From: Paraconiothyrium sp. Pb-2020
Lineage: Eukaryota > Ascomycota > Dothideomycetes > Pleosporales > Didymosphaeriaceae
Length of the DNA: 64,000 nt
Direction: 5' to 3'
Assembly (NCBI GenBank): GCA_022419385.1
Contig: JAJUBI010000003.1
Span: 1,240,001 to 1,304,000 of the forward strand
Shown here: positions 34,810 to 47,377 of the stretch, one piece after another
Numbering within the stretch: the stretch's first letter is position 1
Layout: every line of letters starts with the position of its first letter
The notes under the pieces: generated by a model
Told to the model about the DNA's origin: nothing
Database searches by the model: none
The model's input: the letters and a program-made list of their open reading frames with translations, nothing else
Translations under genes and position numbers: made by a program

Positions 34810-35733
34810 ATGGCTTTCAAGATTGCCGACCTTGTCGCTGAGGCTACAGGTGTGAACCCTGTCAAATTCCACACCACTTTCGCCGATTCCCCCTTGACAT
34901 ACCCCGACCAGGCTGTCCAGCAGCCCGAGATGCCTGAGCCCATCACCGCCAAGACAGTGGAGAAAGCACCTGAAAAGGCCACCGAGGATACCACCGAGAA
35001 GTCATCTTCTGCAACTCCAGCCGCCCACGGACATTTACAACAAGATCATGACTCCTCTGAGCCCGTGATCAAGAGCGAGCCAAACGGTACCGTCGCCAAG
35101 CCGGCTGCGGCAAAGCGTCACAAGGCACCTCGCGCTGCTCGCAAGCCCAAGGCCACGCTTCCGAAAACTGCGAAAACTGGCGAGGCAGATGCACGCAATG
35201 AGGAGCTGGACGGTCGACCTGAGATGACCACTGGTCAACAGGTGGAGGATTTCGAAGCGAAGAGTGCGGGCGCGAGCAAGAAGCGCACCTTTGACGAATT
35301 CGAGATCACCGCAGACACCGACATCGGGGCGCTGGCTTCGCTGGGGAGAACTCCCGTGCTCGAGCACACAGAGGCATCCCTTGAGGCTGTCAAGATCCCC
35401 GCGACGAAGAAGGTGAAGACGAATTCTGGCAAGGGGACCGCTCCGCGCACAACCAAAAAGAAGAGCACGGTCAAGGCAAAGCACTCTGATGGCGAGGTCG
35501 AGCACATCTCCGCGAAGAAGCCTACGACCAAGGCGGTTTCGCGATCTTCCCTCAAGACCAAACCCGCCGATGCGAAGGTGAAGAAGCCTGCTGCCGCGAA
35601 GAAGTCTCCTGCGCCTAAGAAGGCCGCTGCGACCAAGAAGCTAGAGAAGGCTCTCGCTGGCGTCAATGGACCGGGAAGGGCGACGAAGCTTACGCCGGCG
35701 CAGATTGCCGCCCGTAAGGTTGGCAACCAGTAG
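34810..35733 (+). CDS. Hypothetical Lys/Ala-rich histone-H1-like-tailed protein
   Basis: An intronless gene of 307 aa from ATG 34810. The N-terminal 30 residues (MAFKIADLVAEATGVNPVKF) are non-repetitive. The rest is acidic then strongly basic, ending in a Lys/Ala/Pro-rich tail (KKPAAAKKSPAPKKAAATKK) like that of linker histones. There is no globular winged-helix domain, so it is not a true H1. KKRTFDEFE and KIPATKKVKTNSG occur in the middle; the second closely resembles the repeated patch in the 30836-32014 protein. It is likely nuclear and possibly chromatin-bound; no family recognised. Confidence 0.8.
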   Translation: MAFKIADLVAEATGVNPVKFHTTFADSPLTYPDQAVQQPEMPEPITAKTVEKAPEKATEDTTEKSSSATPAAHGHLQQDHDSSEPVIKSEPNGTVAKPAAAKRHKAPRAARKPKATLPKTAKTGEADARNEELDGRPEMTTGQQVEDFEAKSAGASKKRTFDEFEITADTDIGALASLGRTPVLEHTEASLEAVKIPATKKVKTNSGKGTAPRTTKKKSTVKAKHSDGEVEHISAKKPTTKAVSRSSLKTKPADAKVKKPAAAKKSPAPKKAAATKKLEKALAGVNGPGRATKLTPAQIAARKVGNQ

Positions 35734-36721
35734 GCCTTCATAGCTCTAGCAGCTGGTGTTTCGGTTTGGCGAGCATGCAATTATGATGACATGGCGTGAT
35801 AGTTGAGACGGATATTCCATGAAATCGATCGGGCATTAGACTTTATAGCCTTCGTGTGTGATAGTCACTTACAGATGAACATGCCTTTAATGGGTCATAT
35901 GCTTCGAAATTCATAACTTCTTTCTTTCCTTCTTTCCTCACTTTCTACTTGATCAAACTTATCCAGTGCAGGTGGCCTGTATGTAATCAGCTCACGGATT
36001 TTGGCTGTTGTTTGGTTTTCATCCCAAATGCCATGATACAATCTCAGACAGCAAGCAGATGGTAGCAAGCATCAAAGCTATAAGGAGATTCCCTAGTCTG
36101 TAGATATTCAACCATCCGATCTCCTAAGGAGTAGTTTCAGTCCAAGAGGTTATGAGTCCGGAGACATCGACAAGTGTTAAAACACAGCTTCATTCGCGGT
36201 TCGTTCTCTTTACAGATATCATTATATACTTTATTTACGGCCTAAGATATGAATTGTGAAGAACAGAATGAGACTATGTGTGAGTTCGCCACAGACCCGC
36301 TCGAAGCGTTCGTACGCGCTCGGCCAATGGATGGATATGGTACACCTGCACCAGTCTGAGCAGCCGCATCATGAATTCAACTTCGCTGCTGTTAAGCCCG
36401 CTGCTGTTAAGCTCGACGCTTTTCAACGCGGCCGAAGCGCCTGCCCCTGCGGTCGCATACGTCACTATCCCGTATCACCATTCACTGCGCTGCACGCAAG
36501 TCTCTTGGCGCCACTCGTCTGCTATATCATGCCCTCGGACGCCTGCTCTCGTGGACCTCAACCCATTCGTAGCTTTACAGCTTTTACTTAGGTCGACACC
36601 TCGATCGAGCATTTCATATCAACACTTCTTTTCACCTACCTGTCTTCACGACATCAAACGTCACCTCGCACCTGATTGCTCGTGGACTGAATCATCGAGT
36701 CTTTGAGGAGTTGTTCCAAGA
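35734..36721. other. Intergenic, no gene
   Basis: No supported gene. A short repeat of CTGCTGTTAAG occurs near 36390-36415. Confidence 0.45.
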
Positions 36722-38752
36722 ATGCGTCACCATAGGACGGGTCTGAAGCGCAAGGCTTCTAGATCCGACTACGAGGTGTCAGCAAAACGCGTGAAGCATC
36801 GCTCCCTAAGCAAAGCCGACCAGTACGACCTGGAGAGCGAGATCGACGAGTATCAACCGTTAGATACCTCGAATGCCAAGTCAACTGACTCTTCCGATGT
36901 CGAGGAGCACTTTGATCTGCAGCCTCATCAACCCAAACGGCAGCAGACTGAGCAGTTCTTAGCCGATCCGAGTGAGCAGGAGATAGCGACACGAGTGCGA
37001 GAGAACCAGAAAAGACAAGAAGCGGTACTCAAGCGTTTGGTCGATCCAAGAGCGCTCAAGATACTCCACACAGTATCAAAAATCGGCAGGCAGAAGTTCA
37101 AGAGACAACAGCAGCCCGAGACAGTTGACCGAGCGGTAAGCCAATCTTTTACTACTCAATGCCCCCTAGTACTGACTTCGCGCAGGCTCGCAGGAAGTTG
37201 AAGTCCAAGTTCCAAACTGCGATCAAAAATGGCTTCAAGGTCTCGATTCAGCCTGGACAACTCTACACCTTTGCCTTGCAACAGGTGGATGGCGCTCCTG
37301 ATCAGCCTCGTCATTCGCAAGAAGGTGATGAGTTAGAAGAAGGAGAGATACGAGAAGGGTTGGATGTGACAGAAGAGCCAGAGCAGCCAGTCAAGCGCCG
37401 AGCTGAGCTTATCTACACTCGTGACCCTGAACGCACGGAAGCTATCAAAGACGCCGTAAGTAAATACTTATCAAAACACAATCCGATTGATGCTAAAGTT
37501 TATCTAGCTCTACTCACGTCGTAACGGTACCGTTATGGCAGCTGTCCCCAGGGCTTTCACAGCCATCGCACGCGATCCTTGGAAGCCAGACTACCTCAAC
37601 CTCGACGATGTGAAGAAGCCGTACGACCGGTTGTTATACACTCGCTCCCTTAAGCATGGCCAGCCCTACCATAGGATTCCAGAGGAGTTCACGTCCGACG
37701 GCGTTCCGAAGACTAAACCAAGCTCGTCGAAGTACTTCAGTCTCACCGAGGATACGCACGTTGCACGTAGCAAGAAGAGGAAACAGCGTGCCGACGAACC
37801 CTTCGAGATCGTTCCGGGGGCTGGTCGTGATCATCGACGTAACCGGTCCACCGCCGCAGCTCGCTCTTCACGAATCTCTGCTGGCAGCGGATCTATCGGA
37901 ACTCAAACAACCGGAAACCAGAAGCCCGCACCTCAGGCTGTAGTCACTGGCTCTTTGGGTCCAACTCTAGCTCCATTTCCTGCACCTGCAGCACCTCTTG
38001 CTGCACCAACCCCTGCCAATCAACCGAATCAGGTCGTGAGCACTCGACCACGATTTCTCGGCCGCCGCAAGCAGAGGGAGTCTGATGAGGATATCCCAAA
38101 ACGCTCCGACCCAGAGAAGGCTGCTAAGCTCCGGAAGATCTGGTCGAAAGGCGAGGCTCTCAAGTTCAAGGGATCCCCCACGACTGCTTCAAGCAGCATG
38201 AAGCCTCCTGCCGCTAGGCCAGACGACTCAACCCGGTTCAAACTTTCCCAGCCTGTCAAGGGGCCTCGACCAGAAGAAGAGGCTGGAGAAGAGTCTGACG
38301 CACAGCCAGCTAAGCGTGCTAGGACTTCTCTTGTTAGGCAGCCAGGGATGCACGTCGGGGCTGCCTCTACCATTGAGCCACAAGAGCCTGTTAAGACTTT
38401 CAGAGAGAAGCAGCACGAGAAGCGCGTTTTGAACGCACTGCGTGGAAAGGAGAATGTTCCCGTTGCCCAGAAAGAGAAGCAGACCAAGACCACATCGGTC
38501 ACTAAGCCGGTCGATCAGAAGACCGCTCAGCTTAACCAGAATGCCTCTCAGCCTCGGAGGACAACCCAGGCCACAACCACTGGAGCTCCGAGCGCTCACT
38601 CTCAGCAACCGGCCACCAAGCGCCCTCGACCAGAAGACGACGATTCGACACGGTCTACAAAGCGTAGCAAACCTGCCGCCTGGTCTGGGCCCCCAGCGGA
38701 CCGATTTGGTCTCTCCGACAACAAGTCCACCAAGGCCCGTGGTCGCAAGTGA
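36722..38752 (+). CDS. Hypothetical disordered nuclear-type protein, three exons
   Basis: Exons 36722-37135, 37186-37455 and 37508-38752 give 642 aa. Introns are 50 and 52 nt, both phase 0. It starts MRHHRTGLKRKASRSDYE, a basic patch. Exon 2 adds a segment with QKFKRQQQ / RRKLKSKFQTAIKNGFKVSI that may be helical. The centre has RDPWKPDYLNLDD and other short conserved-looking stretches. The C-terminal half is Pro/Gln/Thr-rich with several basic clusters (SKKRKQRAD, PAKRARTS, TKRPRPEDDD). No known domain. The pattern of a KRxR patch, acidic spacer and KKxK patch is shared with the flanking genes. Confidence 0.78.
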
Positions 38753-40191
38753 GCGCGCTCTGTGCTAGTCCCCCGTCAGACACCATTAGCCGGACGTCCA
38801 ATCTCACAAGCAACATCAAAACACCCCTCTTTCAGCGCTCGAGAACCAGCAATAACAAAATACGACAAGAATACGAAGCTGCTGTCCCCCGTTCCGCCTC
38901 AGGGCTTGAGATCCTGGTGTAATTCGATTATCGTTTCCAGTGTCCAAGACAGCCGGAGGTGAGCAGGATCAGTACCTTACTGTAACCGCACTTTGTCGTC
39001 ACGATTCTCGAAAGTTGATTGAGGGGGTCTTGTGGGGTTGGACAAGACGGTGTATAAACATGGCGGGAAGAAGACATGTGGCAGGAAGGCCGGAGAACAA
39101 GGGGCTGTTGAACATGGATTGTATGTTGCGGAGGTGTTAGCGACCACGATTTGCTTTTTGGTGTTCAATCACGTAGCATTGTTGGCTGCAGGCCGTATCT
39201 TCGGATATGACGCCTTTTCGTTCTCGCGTTCAATTAGATTGATGCATTGAAATCGTATCACGAATGCCGAAAATTTATGCCTTCATAATCATAATCATAC
39301 ATCGGGTCCGCAAATCCAAAGTAGACTGGGAACACGGTAACGCCCTCTGTCTCTCAGAGGACATCAATTGCAGGCGTTAACCAAGATTAGTGCTTGACTA
39401 ATCGTGCAGGATTTTTTTAAGCCATGTGTCTTCAGGCTACGTTTCCCAAAAACGTGAGTATCAGAATCTTCAAGTCTCTGTCGATGATCGGTAGTGGTGC
39501 GCCAGCAGATATCCCTCACAAGTACCTATAGCCTCTATGTACAGCATGGAAAGAGTGACGCATACTGGATCTTTGCACTACTCCCCGGCAAAAATTCATA
39601 TGCTGCGACCCTGGTGCTCGATGCATATACAGAGTATAATACAGGCAATGTGCTCTTACGCGCTCTGACTGGTTTCGAGGACTTCGCGCTAAGCATCGCC
39701 CGGCGTGTTGGCATATTCTTCAGCATTCGATCATTTCAGTTCTGTTCCTATTGTTACTGATTTAGATAGGCAGCGACAGTGGGTATGTGTTACCTCTCAG
39801 AAATTGAAATTTTCTATTGTTCTTCCACCTGATATCAAGACACCCAAAACACTGAAATAGCATGCAACTGACGCAATAGCAGGAGACTATGTATCACAAT
39901 ACCGATTTGAACCAAATTCCGACGTCACCGGGCGCAATTTTGGCCCTGGAAATTTCTCCCTGCACAGCTACTCACATTCACCTTCATTCGCGCTAGCGCG
40001 GACTTTCTTGGCACCGCCGCTGGCGACGCGCACCTCAAAACGTCGCGCTACTCAAGACCGCTACTCCACCTAATACTTGCATAAACTCGTCAAAATCCGT
40101 CGACATACCCTCTGCCAGCTTAGCAGCGGTTCTTCGGCATTATAAGTTTGATATTCCCTCCTTAAACATTCACACTCCATCTACCAGAAAC
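38753..40191. other. Intergenic, no supported gene
   Basis: An 88-codon frame at 39494-39760 shows no domain and probably is not a gene. Confidence 0.45.
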
Positions 40192-41500
40192 ATGTCTCCT
40201 CGTAGCACTACCACCTCGTCTCCCCTTTGCAGCAGCAGCTTGGTAAGTTTTCTACTCGCCAAGAACCCGGAATCTTTTACAAGTCCTAATTCCACTCAGC
40301 CGTCATACATGCAGCCGACTGTGGCATCCAAAGCTCGCGCGAATCGCGCCACCTCGCGGAAGCGGTCCAACTCGGCATCAACTTCAGTGGACAAGACACC
40401 TGCATCCGCTGCATCAGCTCAAGCTGCTATGGCCGATACCACCGTCATTATGGGCGCGCAAGTCTTGGTGCCCACTCCAGAGCCGGTTTGTGCTGGGCGC
40501 ACAATCAGCAATCCCAATGTAAGTTCGGCTTGAAGATTTGAAATGCAAGCGCTGATATCAGTGATAGCTGGGCGCTTCTGACATCGACCCTCGCTCCATC
40601 CCCACTCCCGATAGCACCCACGTGGTTGAGGCTTCCACGAAGCGCAAACGCCCCGACGACGGCGAGAAGCCCAGCCAGGATTCAGTTGCGGTCAGCAACG
40701 ATGACGAGCCGCCGTTCAAGAAGCACAAAACTCGATCGAGCGCACCTGTGGAATTCGTGGAACTGGGTTCCGAAGATGACGACGATGTTGTGGTAGTACT
40801 TCAGCGCAAGCGCAAGAGCGCGACTACCATCAAGGCGCGCGAAGATAAGACTGCCATTGAGGAGTCGAAGCCCACGGCGAGGTCTCAAGTCTCTGAGCTC
40901 GATAAGCTCCTCAAGCAGGAGGAGAAGCGGAAGTCATTAGCAGCCCGAAGCAGCGTCTTCGCTCGAAACCCGAAACTGAAGCGCTCATTCAATGACACAG
41001 CTTCCGCTTCGCGCATGAGCCGTCCACGCCCAATGCTGCAGGCAGTCACATACGCTGCTCCGCGCCAGACCATTCAGGTTGCCCGACCGCCAATTGCAAA
41101 GGACAGCTCCTCCGCCGAGCACGCTGCTGACGCTTTTGCGGTTGATGAAGAGGACCCCAACGTCACCCACGCAAACCTTCGTACCATCAAGTACATCAAC
41201 GTTACGGCGAATATCCGTAATGTACACATCGACAGGATCGTCGAAGCCCCATTCCAGTACCCGAACGTGGTGATAGACTTCGACGACAAGAATCGCCCCA
41301 TCAAAGCTCACATCACGAAGATGACTGAAGATGAGTACAAAGTAGCGTGTGAGGCATCTTTGGGCCGCGAGAAGGAGAAGCGCAAACTCGACGCTAAGCT
41401 TGCCCGTAAGAACAAGTTCGGTCCGTCGGAACGCTCGTTGCGCAAGGCCAAGCACGGAAGGATTGGTTGTCAATCGCGCACGTCTCTTGCTCGCCCGTAG
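40192..41500 (+). CDS. Hypothetical disordered nuclear-type protein, three exons
   Basis: Exons 40192-40242, 40300-40518 and 40568-41500 give 400 aa. The first intron (57 nt, GTAAGT...CAG) is a multiple of three without stops, so its retention would also be open. The second is 49 nt. Basic motifs are STKRKRPDDGEK, PFKKHKTRSS and LQRKRKS around an acidic run (GSEDDDDVVVV). The C-terminal third looks more ordered (RTIKYINVTANIRNVHIDRI, PYQYPN-like VVIDFDDKNRP, KMTEDEYKVACEASLG) and could be a small folded domain. The final residues may be altered by an unrecognised intron. Family unknown. Confidence 0.75.
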
Positions 41501-42440
41501 TGGGTTGCCTGTTTCTCCTTGCGTCTGTGTAAGTCTTCTGCTTCATTGAGTTGTTGATGGGTTTGGCTTTCAGCTTCGTGTTTCACGGGACCCTGAAGTA
41601 ATGGCCACAGCAGGAGTGGGCAATTGCGTCTTCATCCACGTCTTCGACTGCTCTCACCACAGCATATAGTAATGATTGATTTGTTAGCACTTTGTATGCT
41701 TTACGCGGCTTCATTTCCACACTACCTCAAACGAAGTAATCATGATTATGAGCTTGAGTGCTATAAAGATTGGCACAACAAGGTCTGCCATTTCAGTTAT
41801 TTGGCTACAGAGCATTGGGAGCCACAGGTCCTCAAGAGACATGTGGAGCACATATTGAATGACTGCGAAACGCGCATACGTGTAGTAGATTTCATAGCGT
41901 TTCATGTGAGATGCATTACTTCAATATATTTTGATAATGGAAATCCCAAATAATGTGTTAGAATTGAGGTTACAGGTTTGGCAGATCCGCCGTATGCGTG
42001 CGCCGTGGAGCGACCGCATATCAAGCGTTAAGCCGCATCGAAGCTGCAAATCCGATGGACGATACTATACATTGAAATCAGTCTAACAGATGAACTTTCT
42101 GTTCGGCGCACTGCGCAACCGTACTTTAGAGCTATTGTTCCCCTGAGTGGTGAATAACGATGACTAAGCGTCTACTCTCTGTCACTTTCAACACCAACTT
42201 TTTGCGTAGCCAAGACCAACCGTGAAAGACACGGTGCGCGTAAAACGTCATGGCTTGGCACAGGCGCGCCTTGAGGGATACACGCTCTGTCAACTTCCTG
42301 TTGCCCGCACACTCGCCTTCTAGCCCTGGAGATCAACCACTCGATCTTCTCAAGCTCTCAGCTTCCACGTCGTCTCATACACTTCTTATCACTTATTTTC
42401 TCTCATCATACGGAGAAGCTCGTCTCGACGCAAGAGCACG
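41501..42440. other. Intergenic, no supported gene
   Basis: A 109-codon frame at 41624-41953 lies in the 3' region of the previous gene and shows no domain. Confidence 0.45.
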
Positions 42441-45400
42441 ATGTCTTCTCCCCGATTCCCGAACGAATCGTCTAGCTGGCCGCAAAAGCGCGCACGCGAG
42501 GATGATGTCGAGGCTGGCGACGAGGGCATGGACAAGCGTATTCGCACAGCTCAACTCACAGTCACTCCCGATACTATATATCGCGCTGGCGGTGTCGGCA
42601 TCGGCAGAAACTCAGTGGCTGCTCACGTGCGTACCTGCACTTCCTTGACCATCATATATGGTAATTACTGACTGTTAACAGAGCTCGTGGAACATGATCA
42701 ATTCAGGGGTCGAACCATCCCTGGCCTTCCCTCCGTCTACTGCTGCTATGCCTCAGTATTACCCCACAATGGCTCCACCTCCGGTTCGCTCTGCGGCCTA
42801 CAGTGCCACCAGCAGCGCGCCTGATGTGATGCCCGCTCAACAGCCGCCGTCTGGAATGACCGCTGCTTTCGTGCAGCATAACCATGGCAAGCGACCAACA
42901 CTAAACATGTCAGATGCTACGAGCGCAGCAAGCTACCTGTCCTCAGGTGCCACAGCGCCAATGGTCGACCGACGACCTGCAATTTATTCGCCGACCGTCG
43001 CGCCTCCTGTCCCGCGTGGTGTCTACGCTCCAAGTTCATACGGCGCCTCTATGCTGGGCGGCCCAGGCGCGCGGCCTGCTATACATCCAACGCCAGCAGG
43101 GAACTCAAAGTTTGGGCCATGTCACCAGGAGCAGACTTCAGCTGGGAGCTCAGGCATGCGTCACCCAGTTCTGCACGCGCAAACACATCAGACTCCGACT
43201 GCCTCGCAATCTCCACGGTATCAGCCAAATCCAAAGCGGAAGCAATGGTTCGATACCGCAGCTTATCAGCTCCAGAACCCATACCGTTGTGTTCCAGGTA
43301 TACCTCCCAGCTCTCAGACCCCAACGCGCGGTGCCCTGCTGTACCCGTACCAAGTCCTGGGGCTCCGCTTCCTACCACCGAAGGAGCGGTACAAGAAGTA
43401 TGCTGAGTATCATGGCCTTCTCGCATCTATCTATGGTCCGTCTATCAACAAGACGTCCCAGGCTATCAACATCTTGAGTACCAGGCTCAACCAGCTATCA
43501 GCGTTTCTCATACATACAGAGCAACGGCAAGAGCAAGATTGGCAGAAGCTCGGCAGACTACAAGATGCCAAAGAGCATAGCTGGCGAGCTTATACGCTGG
43601 CAGAACTGGGTCTGGGTACCGCGGACCTTCCAGTTCTTGTCAGTAAGCCTGCATCTGTTGATCCTCAGGTGTCAAATACCTCTAGTGTCTCCCGTCCTCC
43701 TGCACTCTTCGGACAACAGAATACGCATGGTTCCGCGCCGCAACTGTATATGCCCAACCTCAACAAGGTGACACCTCAAGCCACTTCTGGTCGCCACAAT
43801 GGGAATCCAACTGGCGTTCCATTTCGAGGTGAATATTGGGAGGCACAGGATCTTTCAAATCCTGGTTCCAACCCTCGAGCGACATCGACCATCGGCCACG
43901 TCTATAATCAGGCGCAGGGACCGTCGTCCCAATTCCAGATCCCTTCCACAGGATACCGAGCGCGACCGGCAGACATCCCAATGGCGGGTGCAGTCGCACA
44001 GGTGAACCGGTTGCCAGTGCAGAACCAACAGCAGGCAGGGGACAGCTCTTTTGCTCCCATCGTAATCGAGGATGATAATCAACCCCAACAGGCTGCCGTT
44101 ATCCAACGCTCGCCGGGACTAAGTCCTGCTCTCAAGCGCGGTCCCTCGGATGAAGTAATCTCGCCTAGGAAAGATCCTCGTACTGATTCGTACACTAAGC
44201 CAGTCGATCTTACCGAAGACAACGGCGAGGAAGCTGCAGCTTCTCCTGCAACACAAGCTCCCATCTCTGGGATACAAGCACCTTATTCCCCCTCGCAAGG
44301 TTCCCCTGCTGCGTCGCAAGCCTCTCCAAGTGCAACACAGGGTCCTCCTGCCGTACGGAAGACCTTTGAAGGTTCGAAAGATTTCCAGCAGTACGAGGCT
44401 TTCCGGAAGGAATTCGAGGCGAAGAAACAGAAGGTTCAGAATGCCATGCCTGGCCATCTCAACCCCTCTCTCGCGACGGAAAATAATCGAGGCCTGTACA
44501 AGTATGACAAACCATGGATGGCCTTCAATGCCTCCAGACAGCGTGAGATCGACGCTAAGGAGGAGGCGAAGCGGCAGGCAGAGAAAACAGAAGAAAGGCT
44601 AAAGGCTCGTCGCGAACAAGAAGCAGCGAGGAAGAGGGAGAAGCGGCAATCAGAGCAAGCCGAGAAACAGAAGGTTGCTGCTCAGAAAGCGAGGCGGGAG
44701 CAACGCCGCATGGAGGCAGCACAGGCGAAGGACGAAGCCGAGGCAGCAGAAGCTGCGAAGAGGCAGAAGGCTGCGGAAGAAAAGGCTGCTAAGGCGAAGC
44801 AGCAGCAAGAGGAGCGTGAGGCTGCCACACTGCGACAACAAGCCCAAGCGCCTCCAAAAACAGAACATGATTTCGACGAGGATACCCTCGCTGACGTTGA
44901 TGCCGAGGACCAAAATGATGAGCTGGGACGAGCCATCATCGGTCTTATGGATCAGTCAGACGAGGAAGAAGAACAGAAGGAAGCATCGCGCGATACGCAA
45001 ATCACCACCAAGGAAGCTCTTGGTGACAACACTCAAGAAGATGCGCCGCTGCAAGCTTCTCTCGATATTCCTTCTGAAGTGGTACCTGGGCATGACGATC
45101 TGGCGGACCTGTTCGAGGAGCAAGTCGAAGATGCATCCACGTCCCCGAATGGCCTTTCTACGGAGAACATCTCCGCTGATGACGACGACATGGGCAGTCT
45201 CTTCGGTGATGACGACGACATGAGGAGTCTCTTCGGTAATGATGAAGTCGACAGTGAGACACCAATCACCTCTCCAGAAGATTCCCTGGTGCTCGAGCAG
45301 GCAGACACGATTAATACTTCAACGACTACCACATCAGCAGATACCGGAGACACCCTGCAAGAGAAGACTCAGATTGATGCTCCATTGAACGAACAAGACC

Positions 45401-45576
45401 CTAGGTTCGCGGCCAACCGCCTCCAAATCCAAGTGCTGGAAAAGGAAATTGAGGAAAAGACTGCCCGGTTGTCAACATCGACAAATGGTCTGTACAAGAA
45501 AAGAATTGAGGCAATCATCAAGAGGCTCAACGAGGAGAAGATACTTTTGGAAATCGAGTTCGCAGACGAAATATGA
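42441..45576 (+). CDS. Hypothetical large disordered/coiled-coil protein with acidic SLFG motifs
   Basis: Exons 42441-42626 and 42682-45576 give 1026 aa; the 55-nt intron is phase 0. Exon 1 carries the basic patch WPQKRAREDD...MDKRIRT. Residues to about 600 are Pro/Gln/Ser-rich with a compact piece (GLRFLPPKERYKKYAEYHGL...). A long charged coiled coil spans roughly 610-730 (KEEAKRQAEKTEERLKARRE...). A very acidic region follows with three short motifs: DLADLFEEQ, DMGSLFGDDDD and DMRSLFGND. The C-terminus is a second coiled coil (QVLEKEIEEKTARLSTSTNG). It may be a nuclear scaffold or transcription-linked protein, since acidic phi-x-LF motifs often contact activator-binding domains; that is inference. 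Confidence 0.8.
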
Positions 45577-46281
45577 TTCCGGCCCACTTTTTACGGAGCA
45601 CTCATGAGAGTAGATCCGTGATACTCCCAGCAATTATGGAACGGATAACGAAGATGGATGGTGAGATGGCCACACGTTGCGATGGCCCTCTCAGTATTGT
45701 TTTGAAGTAGTACTGCATGTAGTGAGCGTTCAGTTTTGTCATGACCAGCATTACAGATGCTCCGGTCTTTTTTTGCTTTTGCTTGCATCGGCTCAGCCGT
45801 TGAACATTGCATTTCGTTCAGTACCTAGTCCTTGCTCTCGACCAGCATCCTGTCATAGCTGCTACGGTCTTCGCTTGATATTGCTCCTGCAGATACGGAT
45901 ATAACTCTGAATATAAAGAAAGTCTCCAGGATTTGGTCCACTACTCTTTCTTTTCATTAGATTGCTCTTGTATCTGACTTGTTCAGCCTTATTATGTGCT
46001 CCCAATTGTGCTCCCAATCTTCCAAAAGTTCGTATAAAGGGATATTGCGGTAGTGTGAAATGTCCAGCTATGTGTCCCTGTGTTGGAGACGAGAAATAGC
46101 CGCATATAATGCATTGTGTCGCCCAGAAAGCGTTTTGCGTGCATGATAACAAGGAGAATAGCTACGAACCATATTCTTGTGGTGGGAAGATTCATACACT
46201 CTCGAAGATAGCGTGCCTCTTCGTTCAACATAGTTTGCCCTGCATGTCGACAGAGAAGGTGGCGAGATTGGCAAGCCGACC
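45577..46281. other. Intergenic, no gene
   Basis: Short frames only. Confidence 0.45.
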
Positions 46282-47377
46282 ATGGCACGCGAAACGTCAT
46301 CGTCGAACGACAAGCACTTTAAGATGTTTCGTCGCATTACCCGACCATCATTTCAAACTTGCCTCCTGGGACGCCTTCAGTGCAAACCCGCCACGGTGAT
46401 CTGATAACACCCGATGATTGCGAGATCCTCGATGGGGTCGAAGGTGCTTACAATCTACTCATTTTTCTGGGCTTCCGTCCAAACGGGAAGCTTGAGCAAT
46501 ACATGATTCGGGTACCTGCACATGGTACTGCTGCGCGATGGAAGAAAGAAGATAATTACTTGATGAAGCGGCAAGTCAAACTGATCCGACAGATTCGGCG
46601 GAACACGCCTACTCCTGTTTCGAAGGTTATTACCTATTACTCAAACCTCGACCATACTCTCGGTGCACCTTGCATACTTATGGAGTGTGTTGCCAGGACG
46701 GAACGTTCGGAGTATGTGTGACCAGCATATGACGAGAAGGCTTATTTGACCGCCGACCAACCTTCCCCTGAAACGCATCGGAAACGGGTCACCTTTCTCA
46801 TTTCGTTGGCGGGCTTCATGATCCAGCTTCTGCGTTTGGAATATGACCGCATTGGTCTCCCTAGAATTCGATTGAGTCACGACGTTCAGGTTACAGACGC
46901 ACTGCAGCGGCATGGTGCAACTATGGGCCCTTCATACCATCGCATCGAGGGCAACCAATTTGAGAAGCGCGGCCCTTTCCGCTCAATTCAAGGGTACCCC
47001 AAGCATGACTGAAGGAGCTGAACTACGACAACATTGAGGCTAACAACCAGGGCATTGACAAGGATCCACATGTATTGTTCGGAGCCCAAAATATCTTGGA
47101 AAATCGCCCGTTCTTGCGAAGTGTTTAATCCTGACCGGAATATCGAGAAATTTGAGGATTGCCCTACAACGAAAAGCGCAATCACCGCATCATAGAGACG
47201 TTCGAAATGGACGACGGTGGTAACATCAACTCACCAGTCAGCTTTGATATTGTCACACTCTAATACTAATGCTAATGCTAGCGCAGTTGCAGGCCCAGCG
47301 ACGACTACGATGTTGAAGTCGACTGGTGGAAACGAGTACACCAGCTCAACACCTTCATGCAAACTTCACAACCCTAG
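46282..47377 (+). pseudogene. Aminoglycoside-phosphotransferase-like (APH) kinase pseudogene
   Basis: Reading begins at ATG 46282 (MARETSSSNDKHFKMFRRI), shifts frame near 46335-46350, then runs through GAYNLLIFLGF, MIRVPAHGTA, PVSKVITYYSNLDHTLGAP and ILMECV, the N-lobe of fungal APH-fold kinases. A TGA at 46719-46721 interrupts the frame, which continues with SPETHRKRVTFLISLAGFMI. Further frameshifts follow near 47012 and around 47130-47170, with later pieces NYDNIEANNQGIDKDPHVLF and DYDVEVDWWKRVHQLN. The number of lesions makes a real pseudogene likely. Confidence 0.8.

Noticed and set aside
34980..35700. Linker histone H1
   Set aside because: The tail is H1-like but no winged-helix domain is present.
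35235..35780. 181-codon frame antisense to the Lys/Ala-rich gene
   Set aside because: Open only because it mirrors the biased codons of the real gene.
41624..41953. 109-codon plus-strand frame after the 40192 gene
   Set aside because: Starts without context in a 3' region and matches nothing recognisable.
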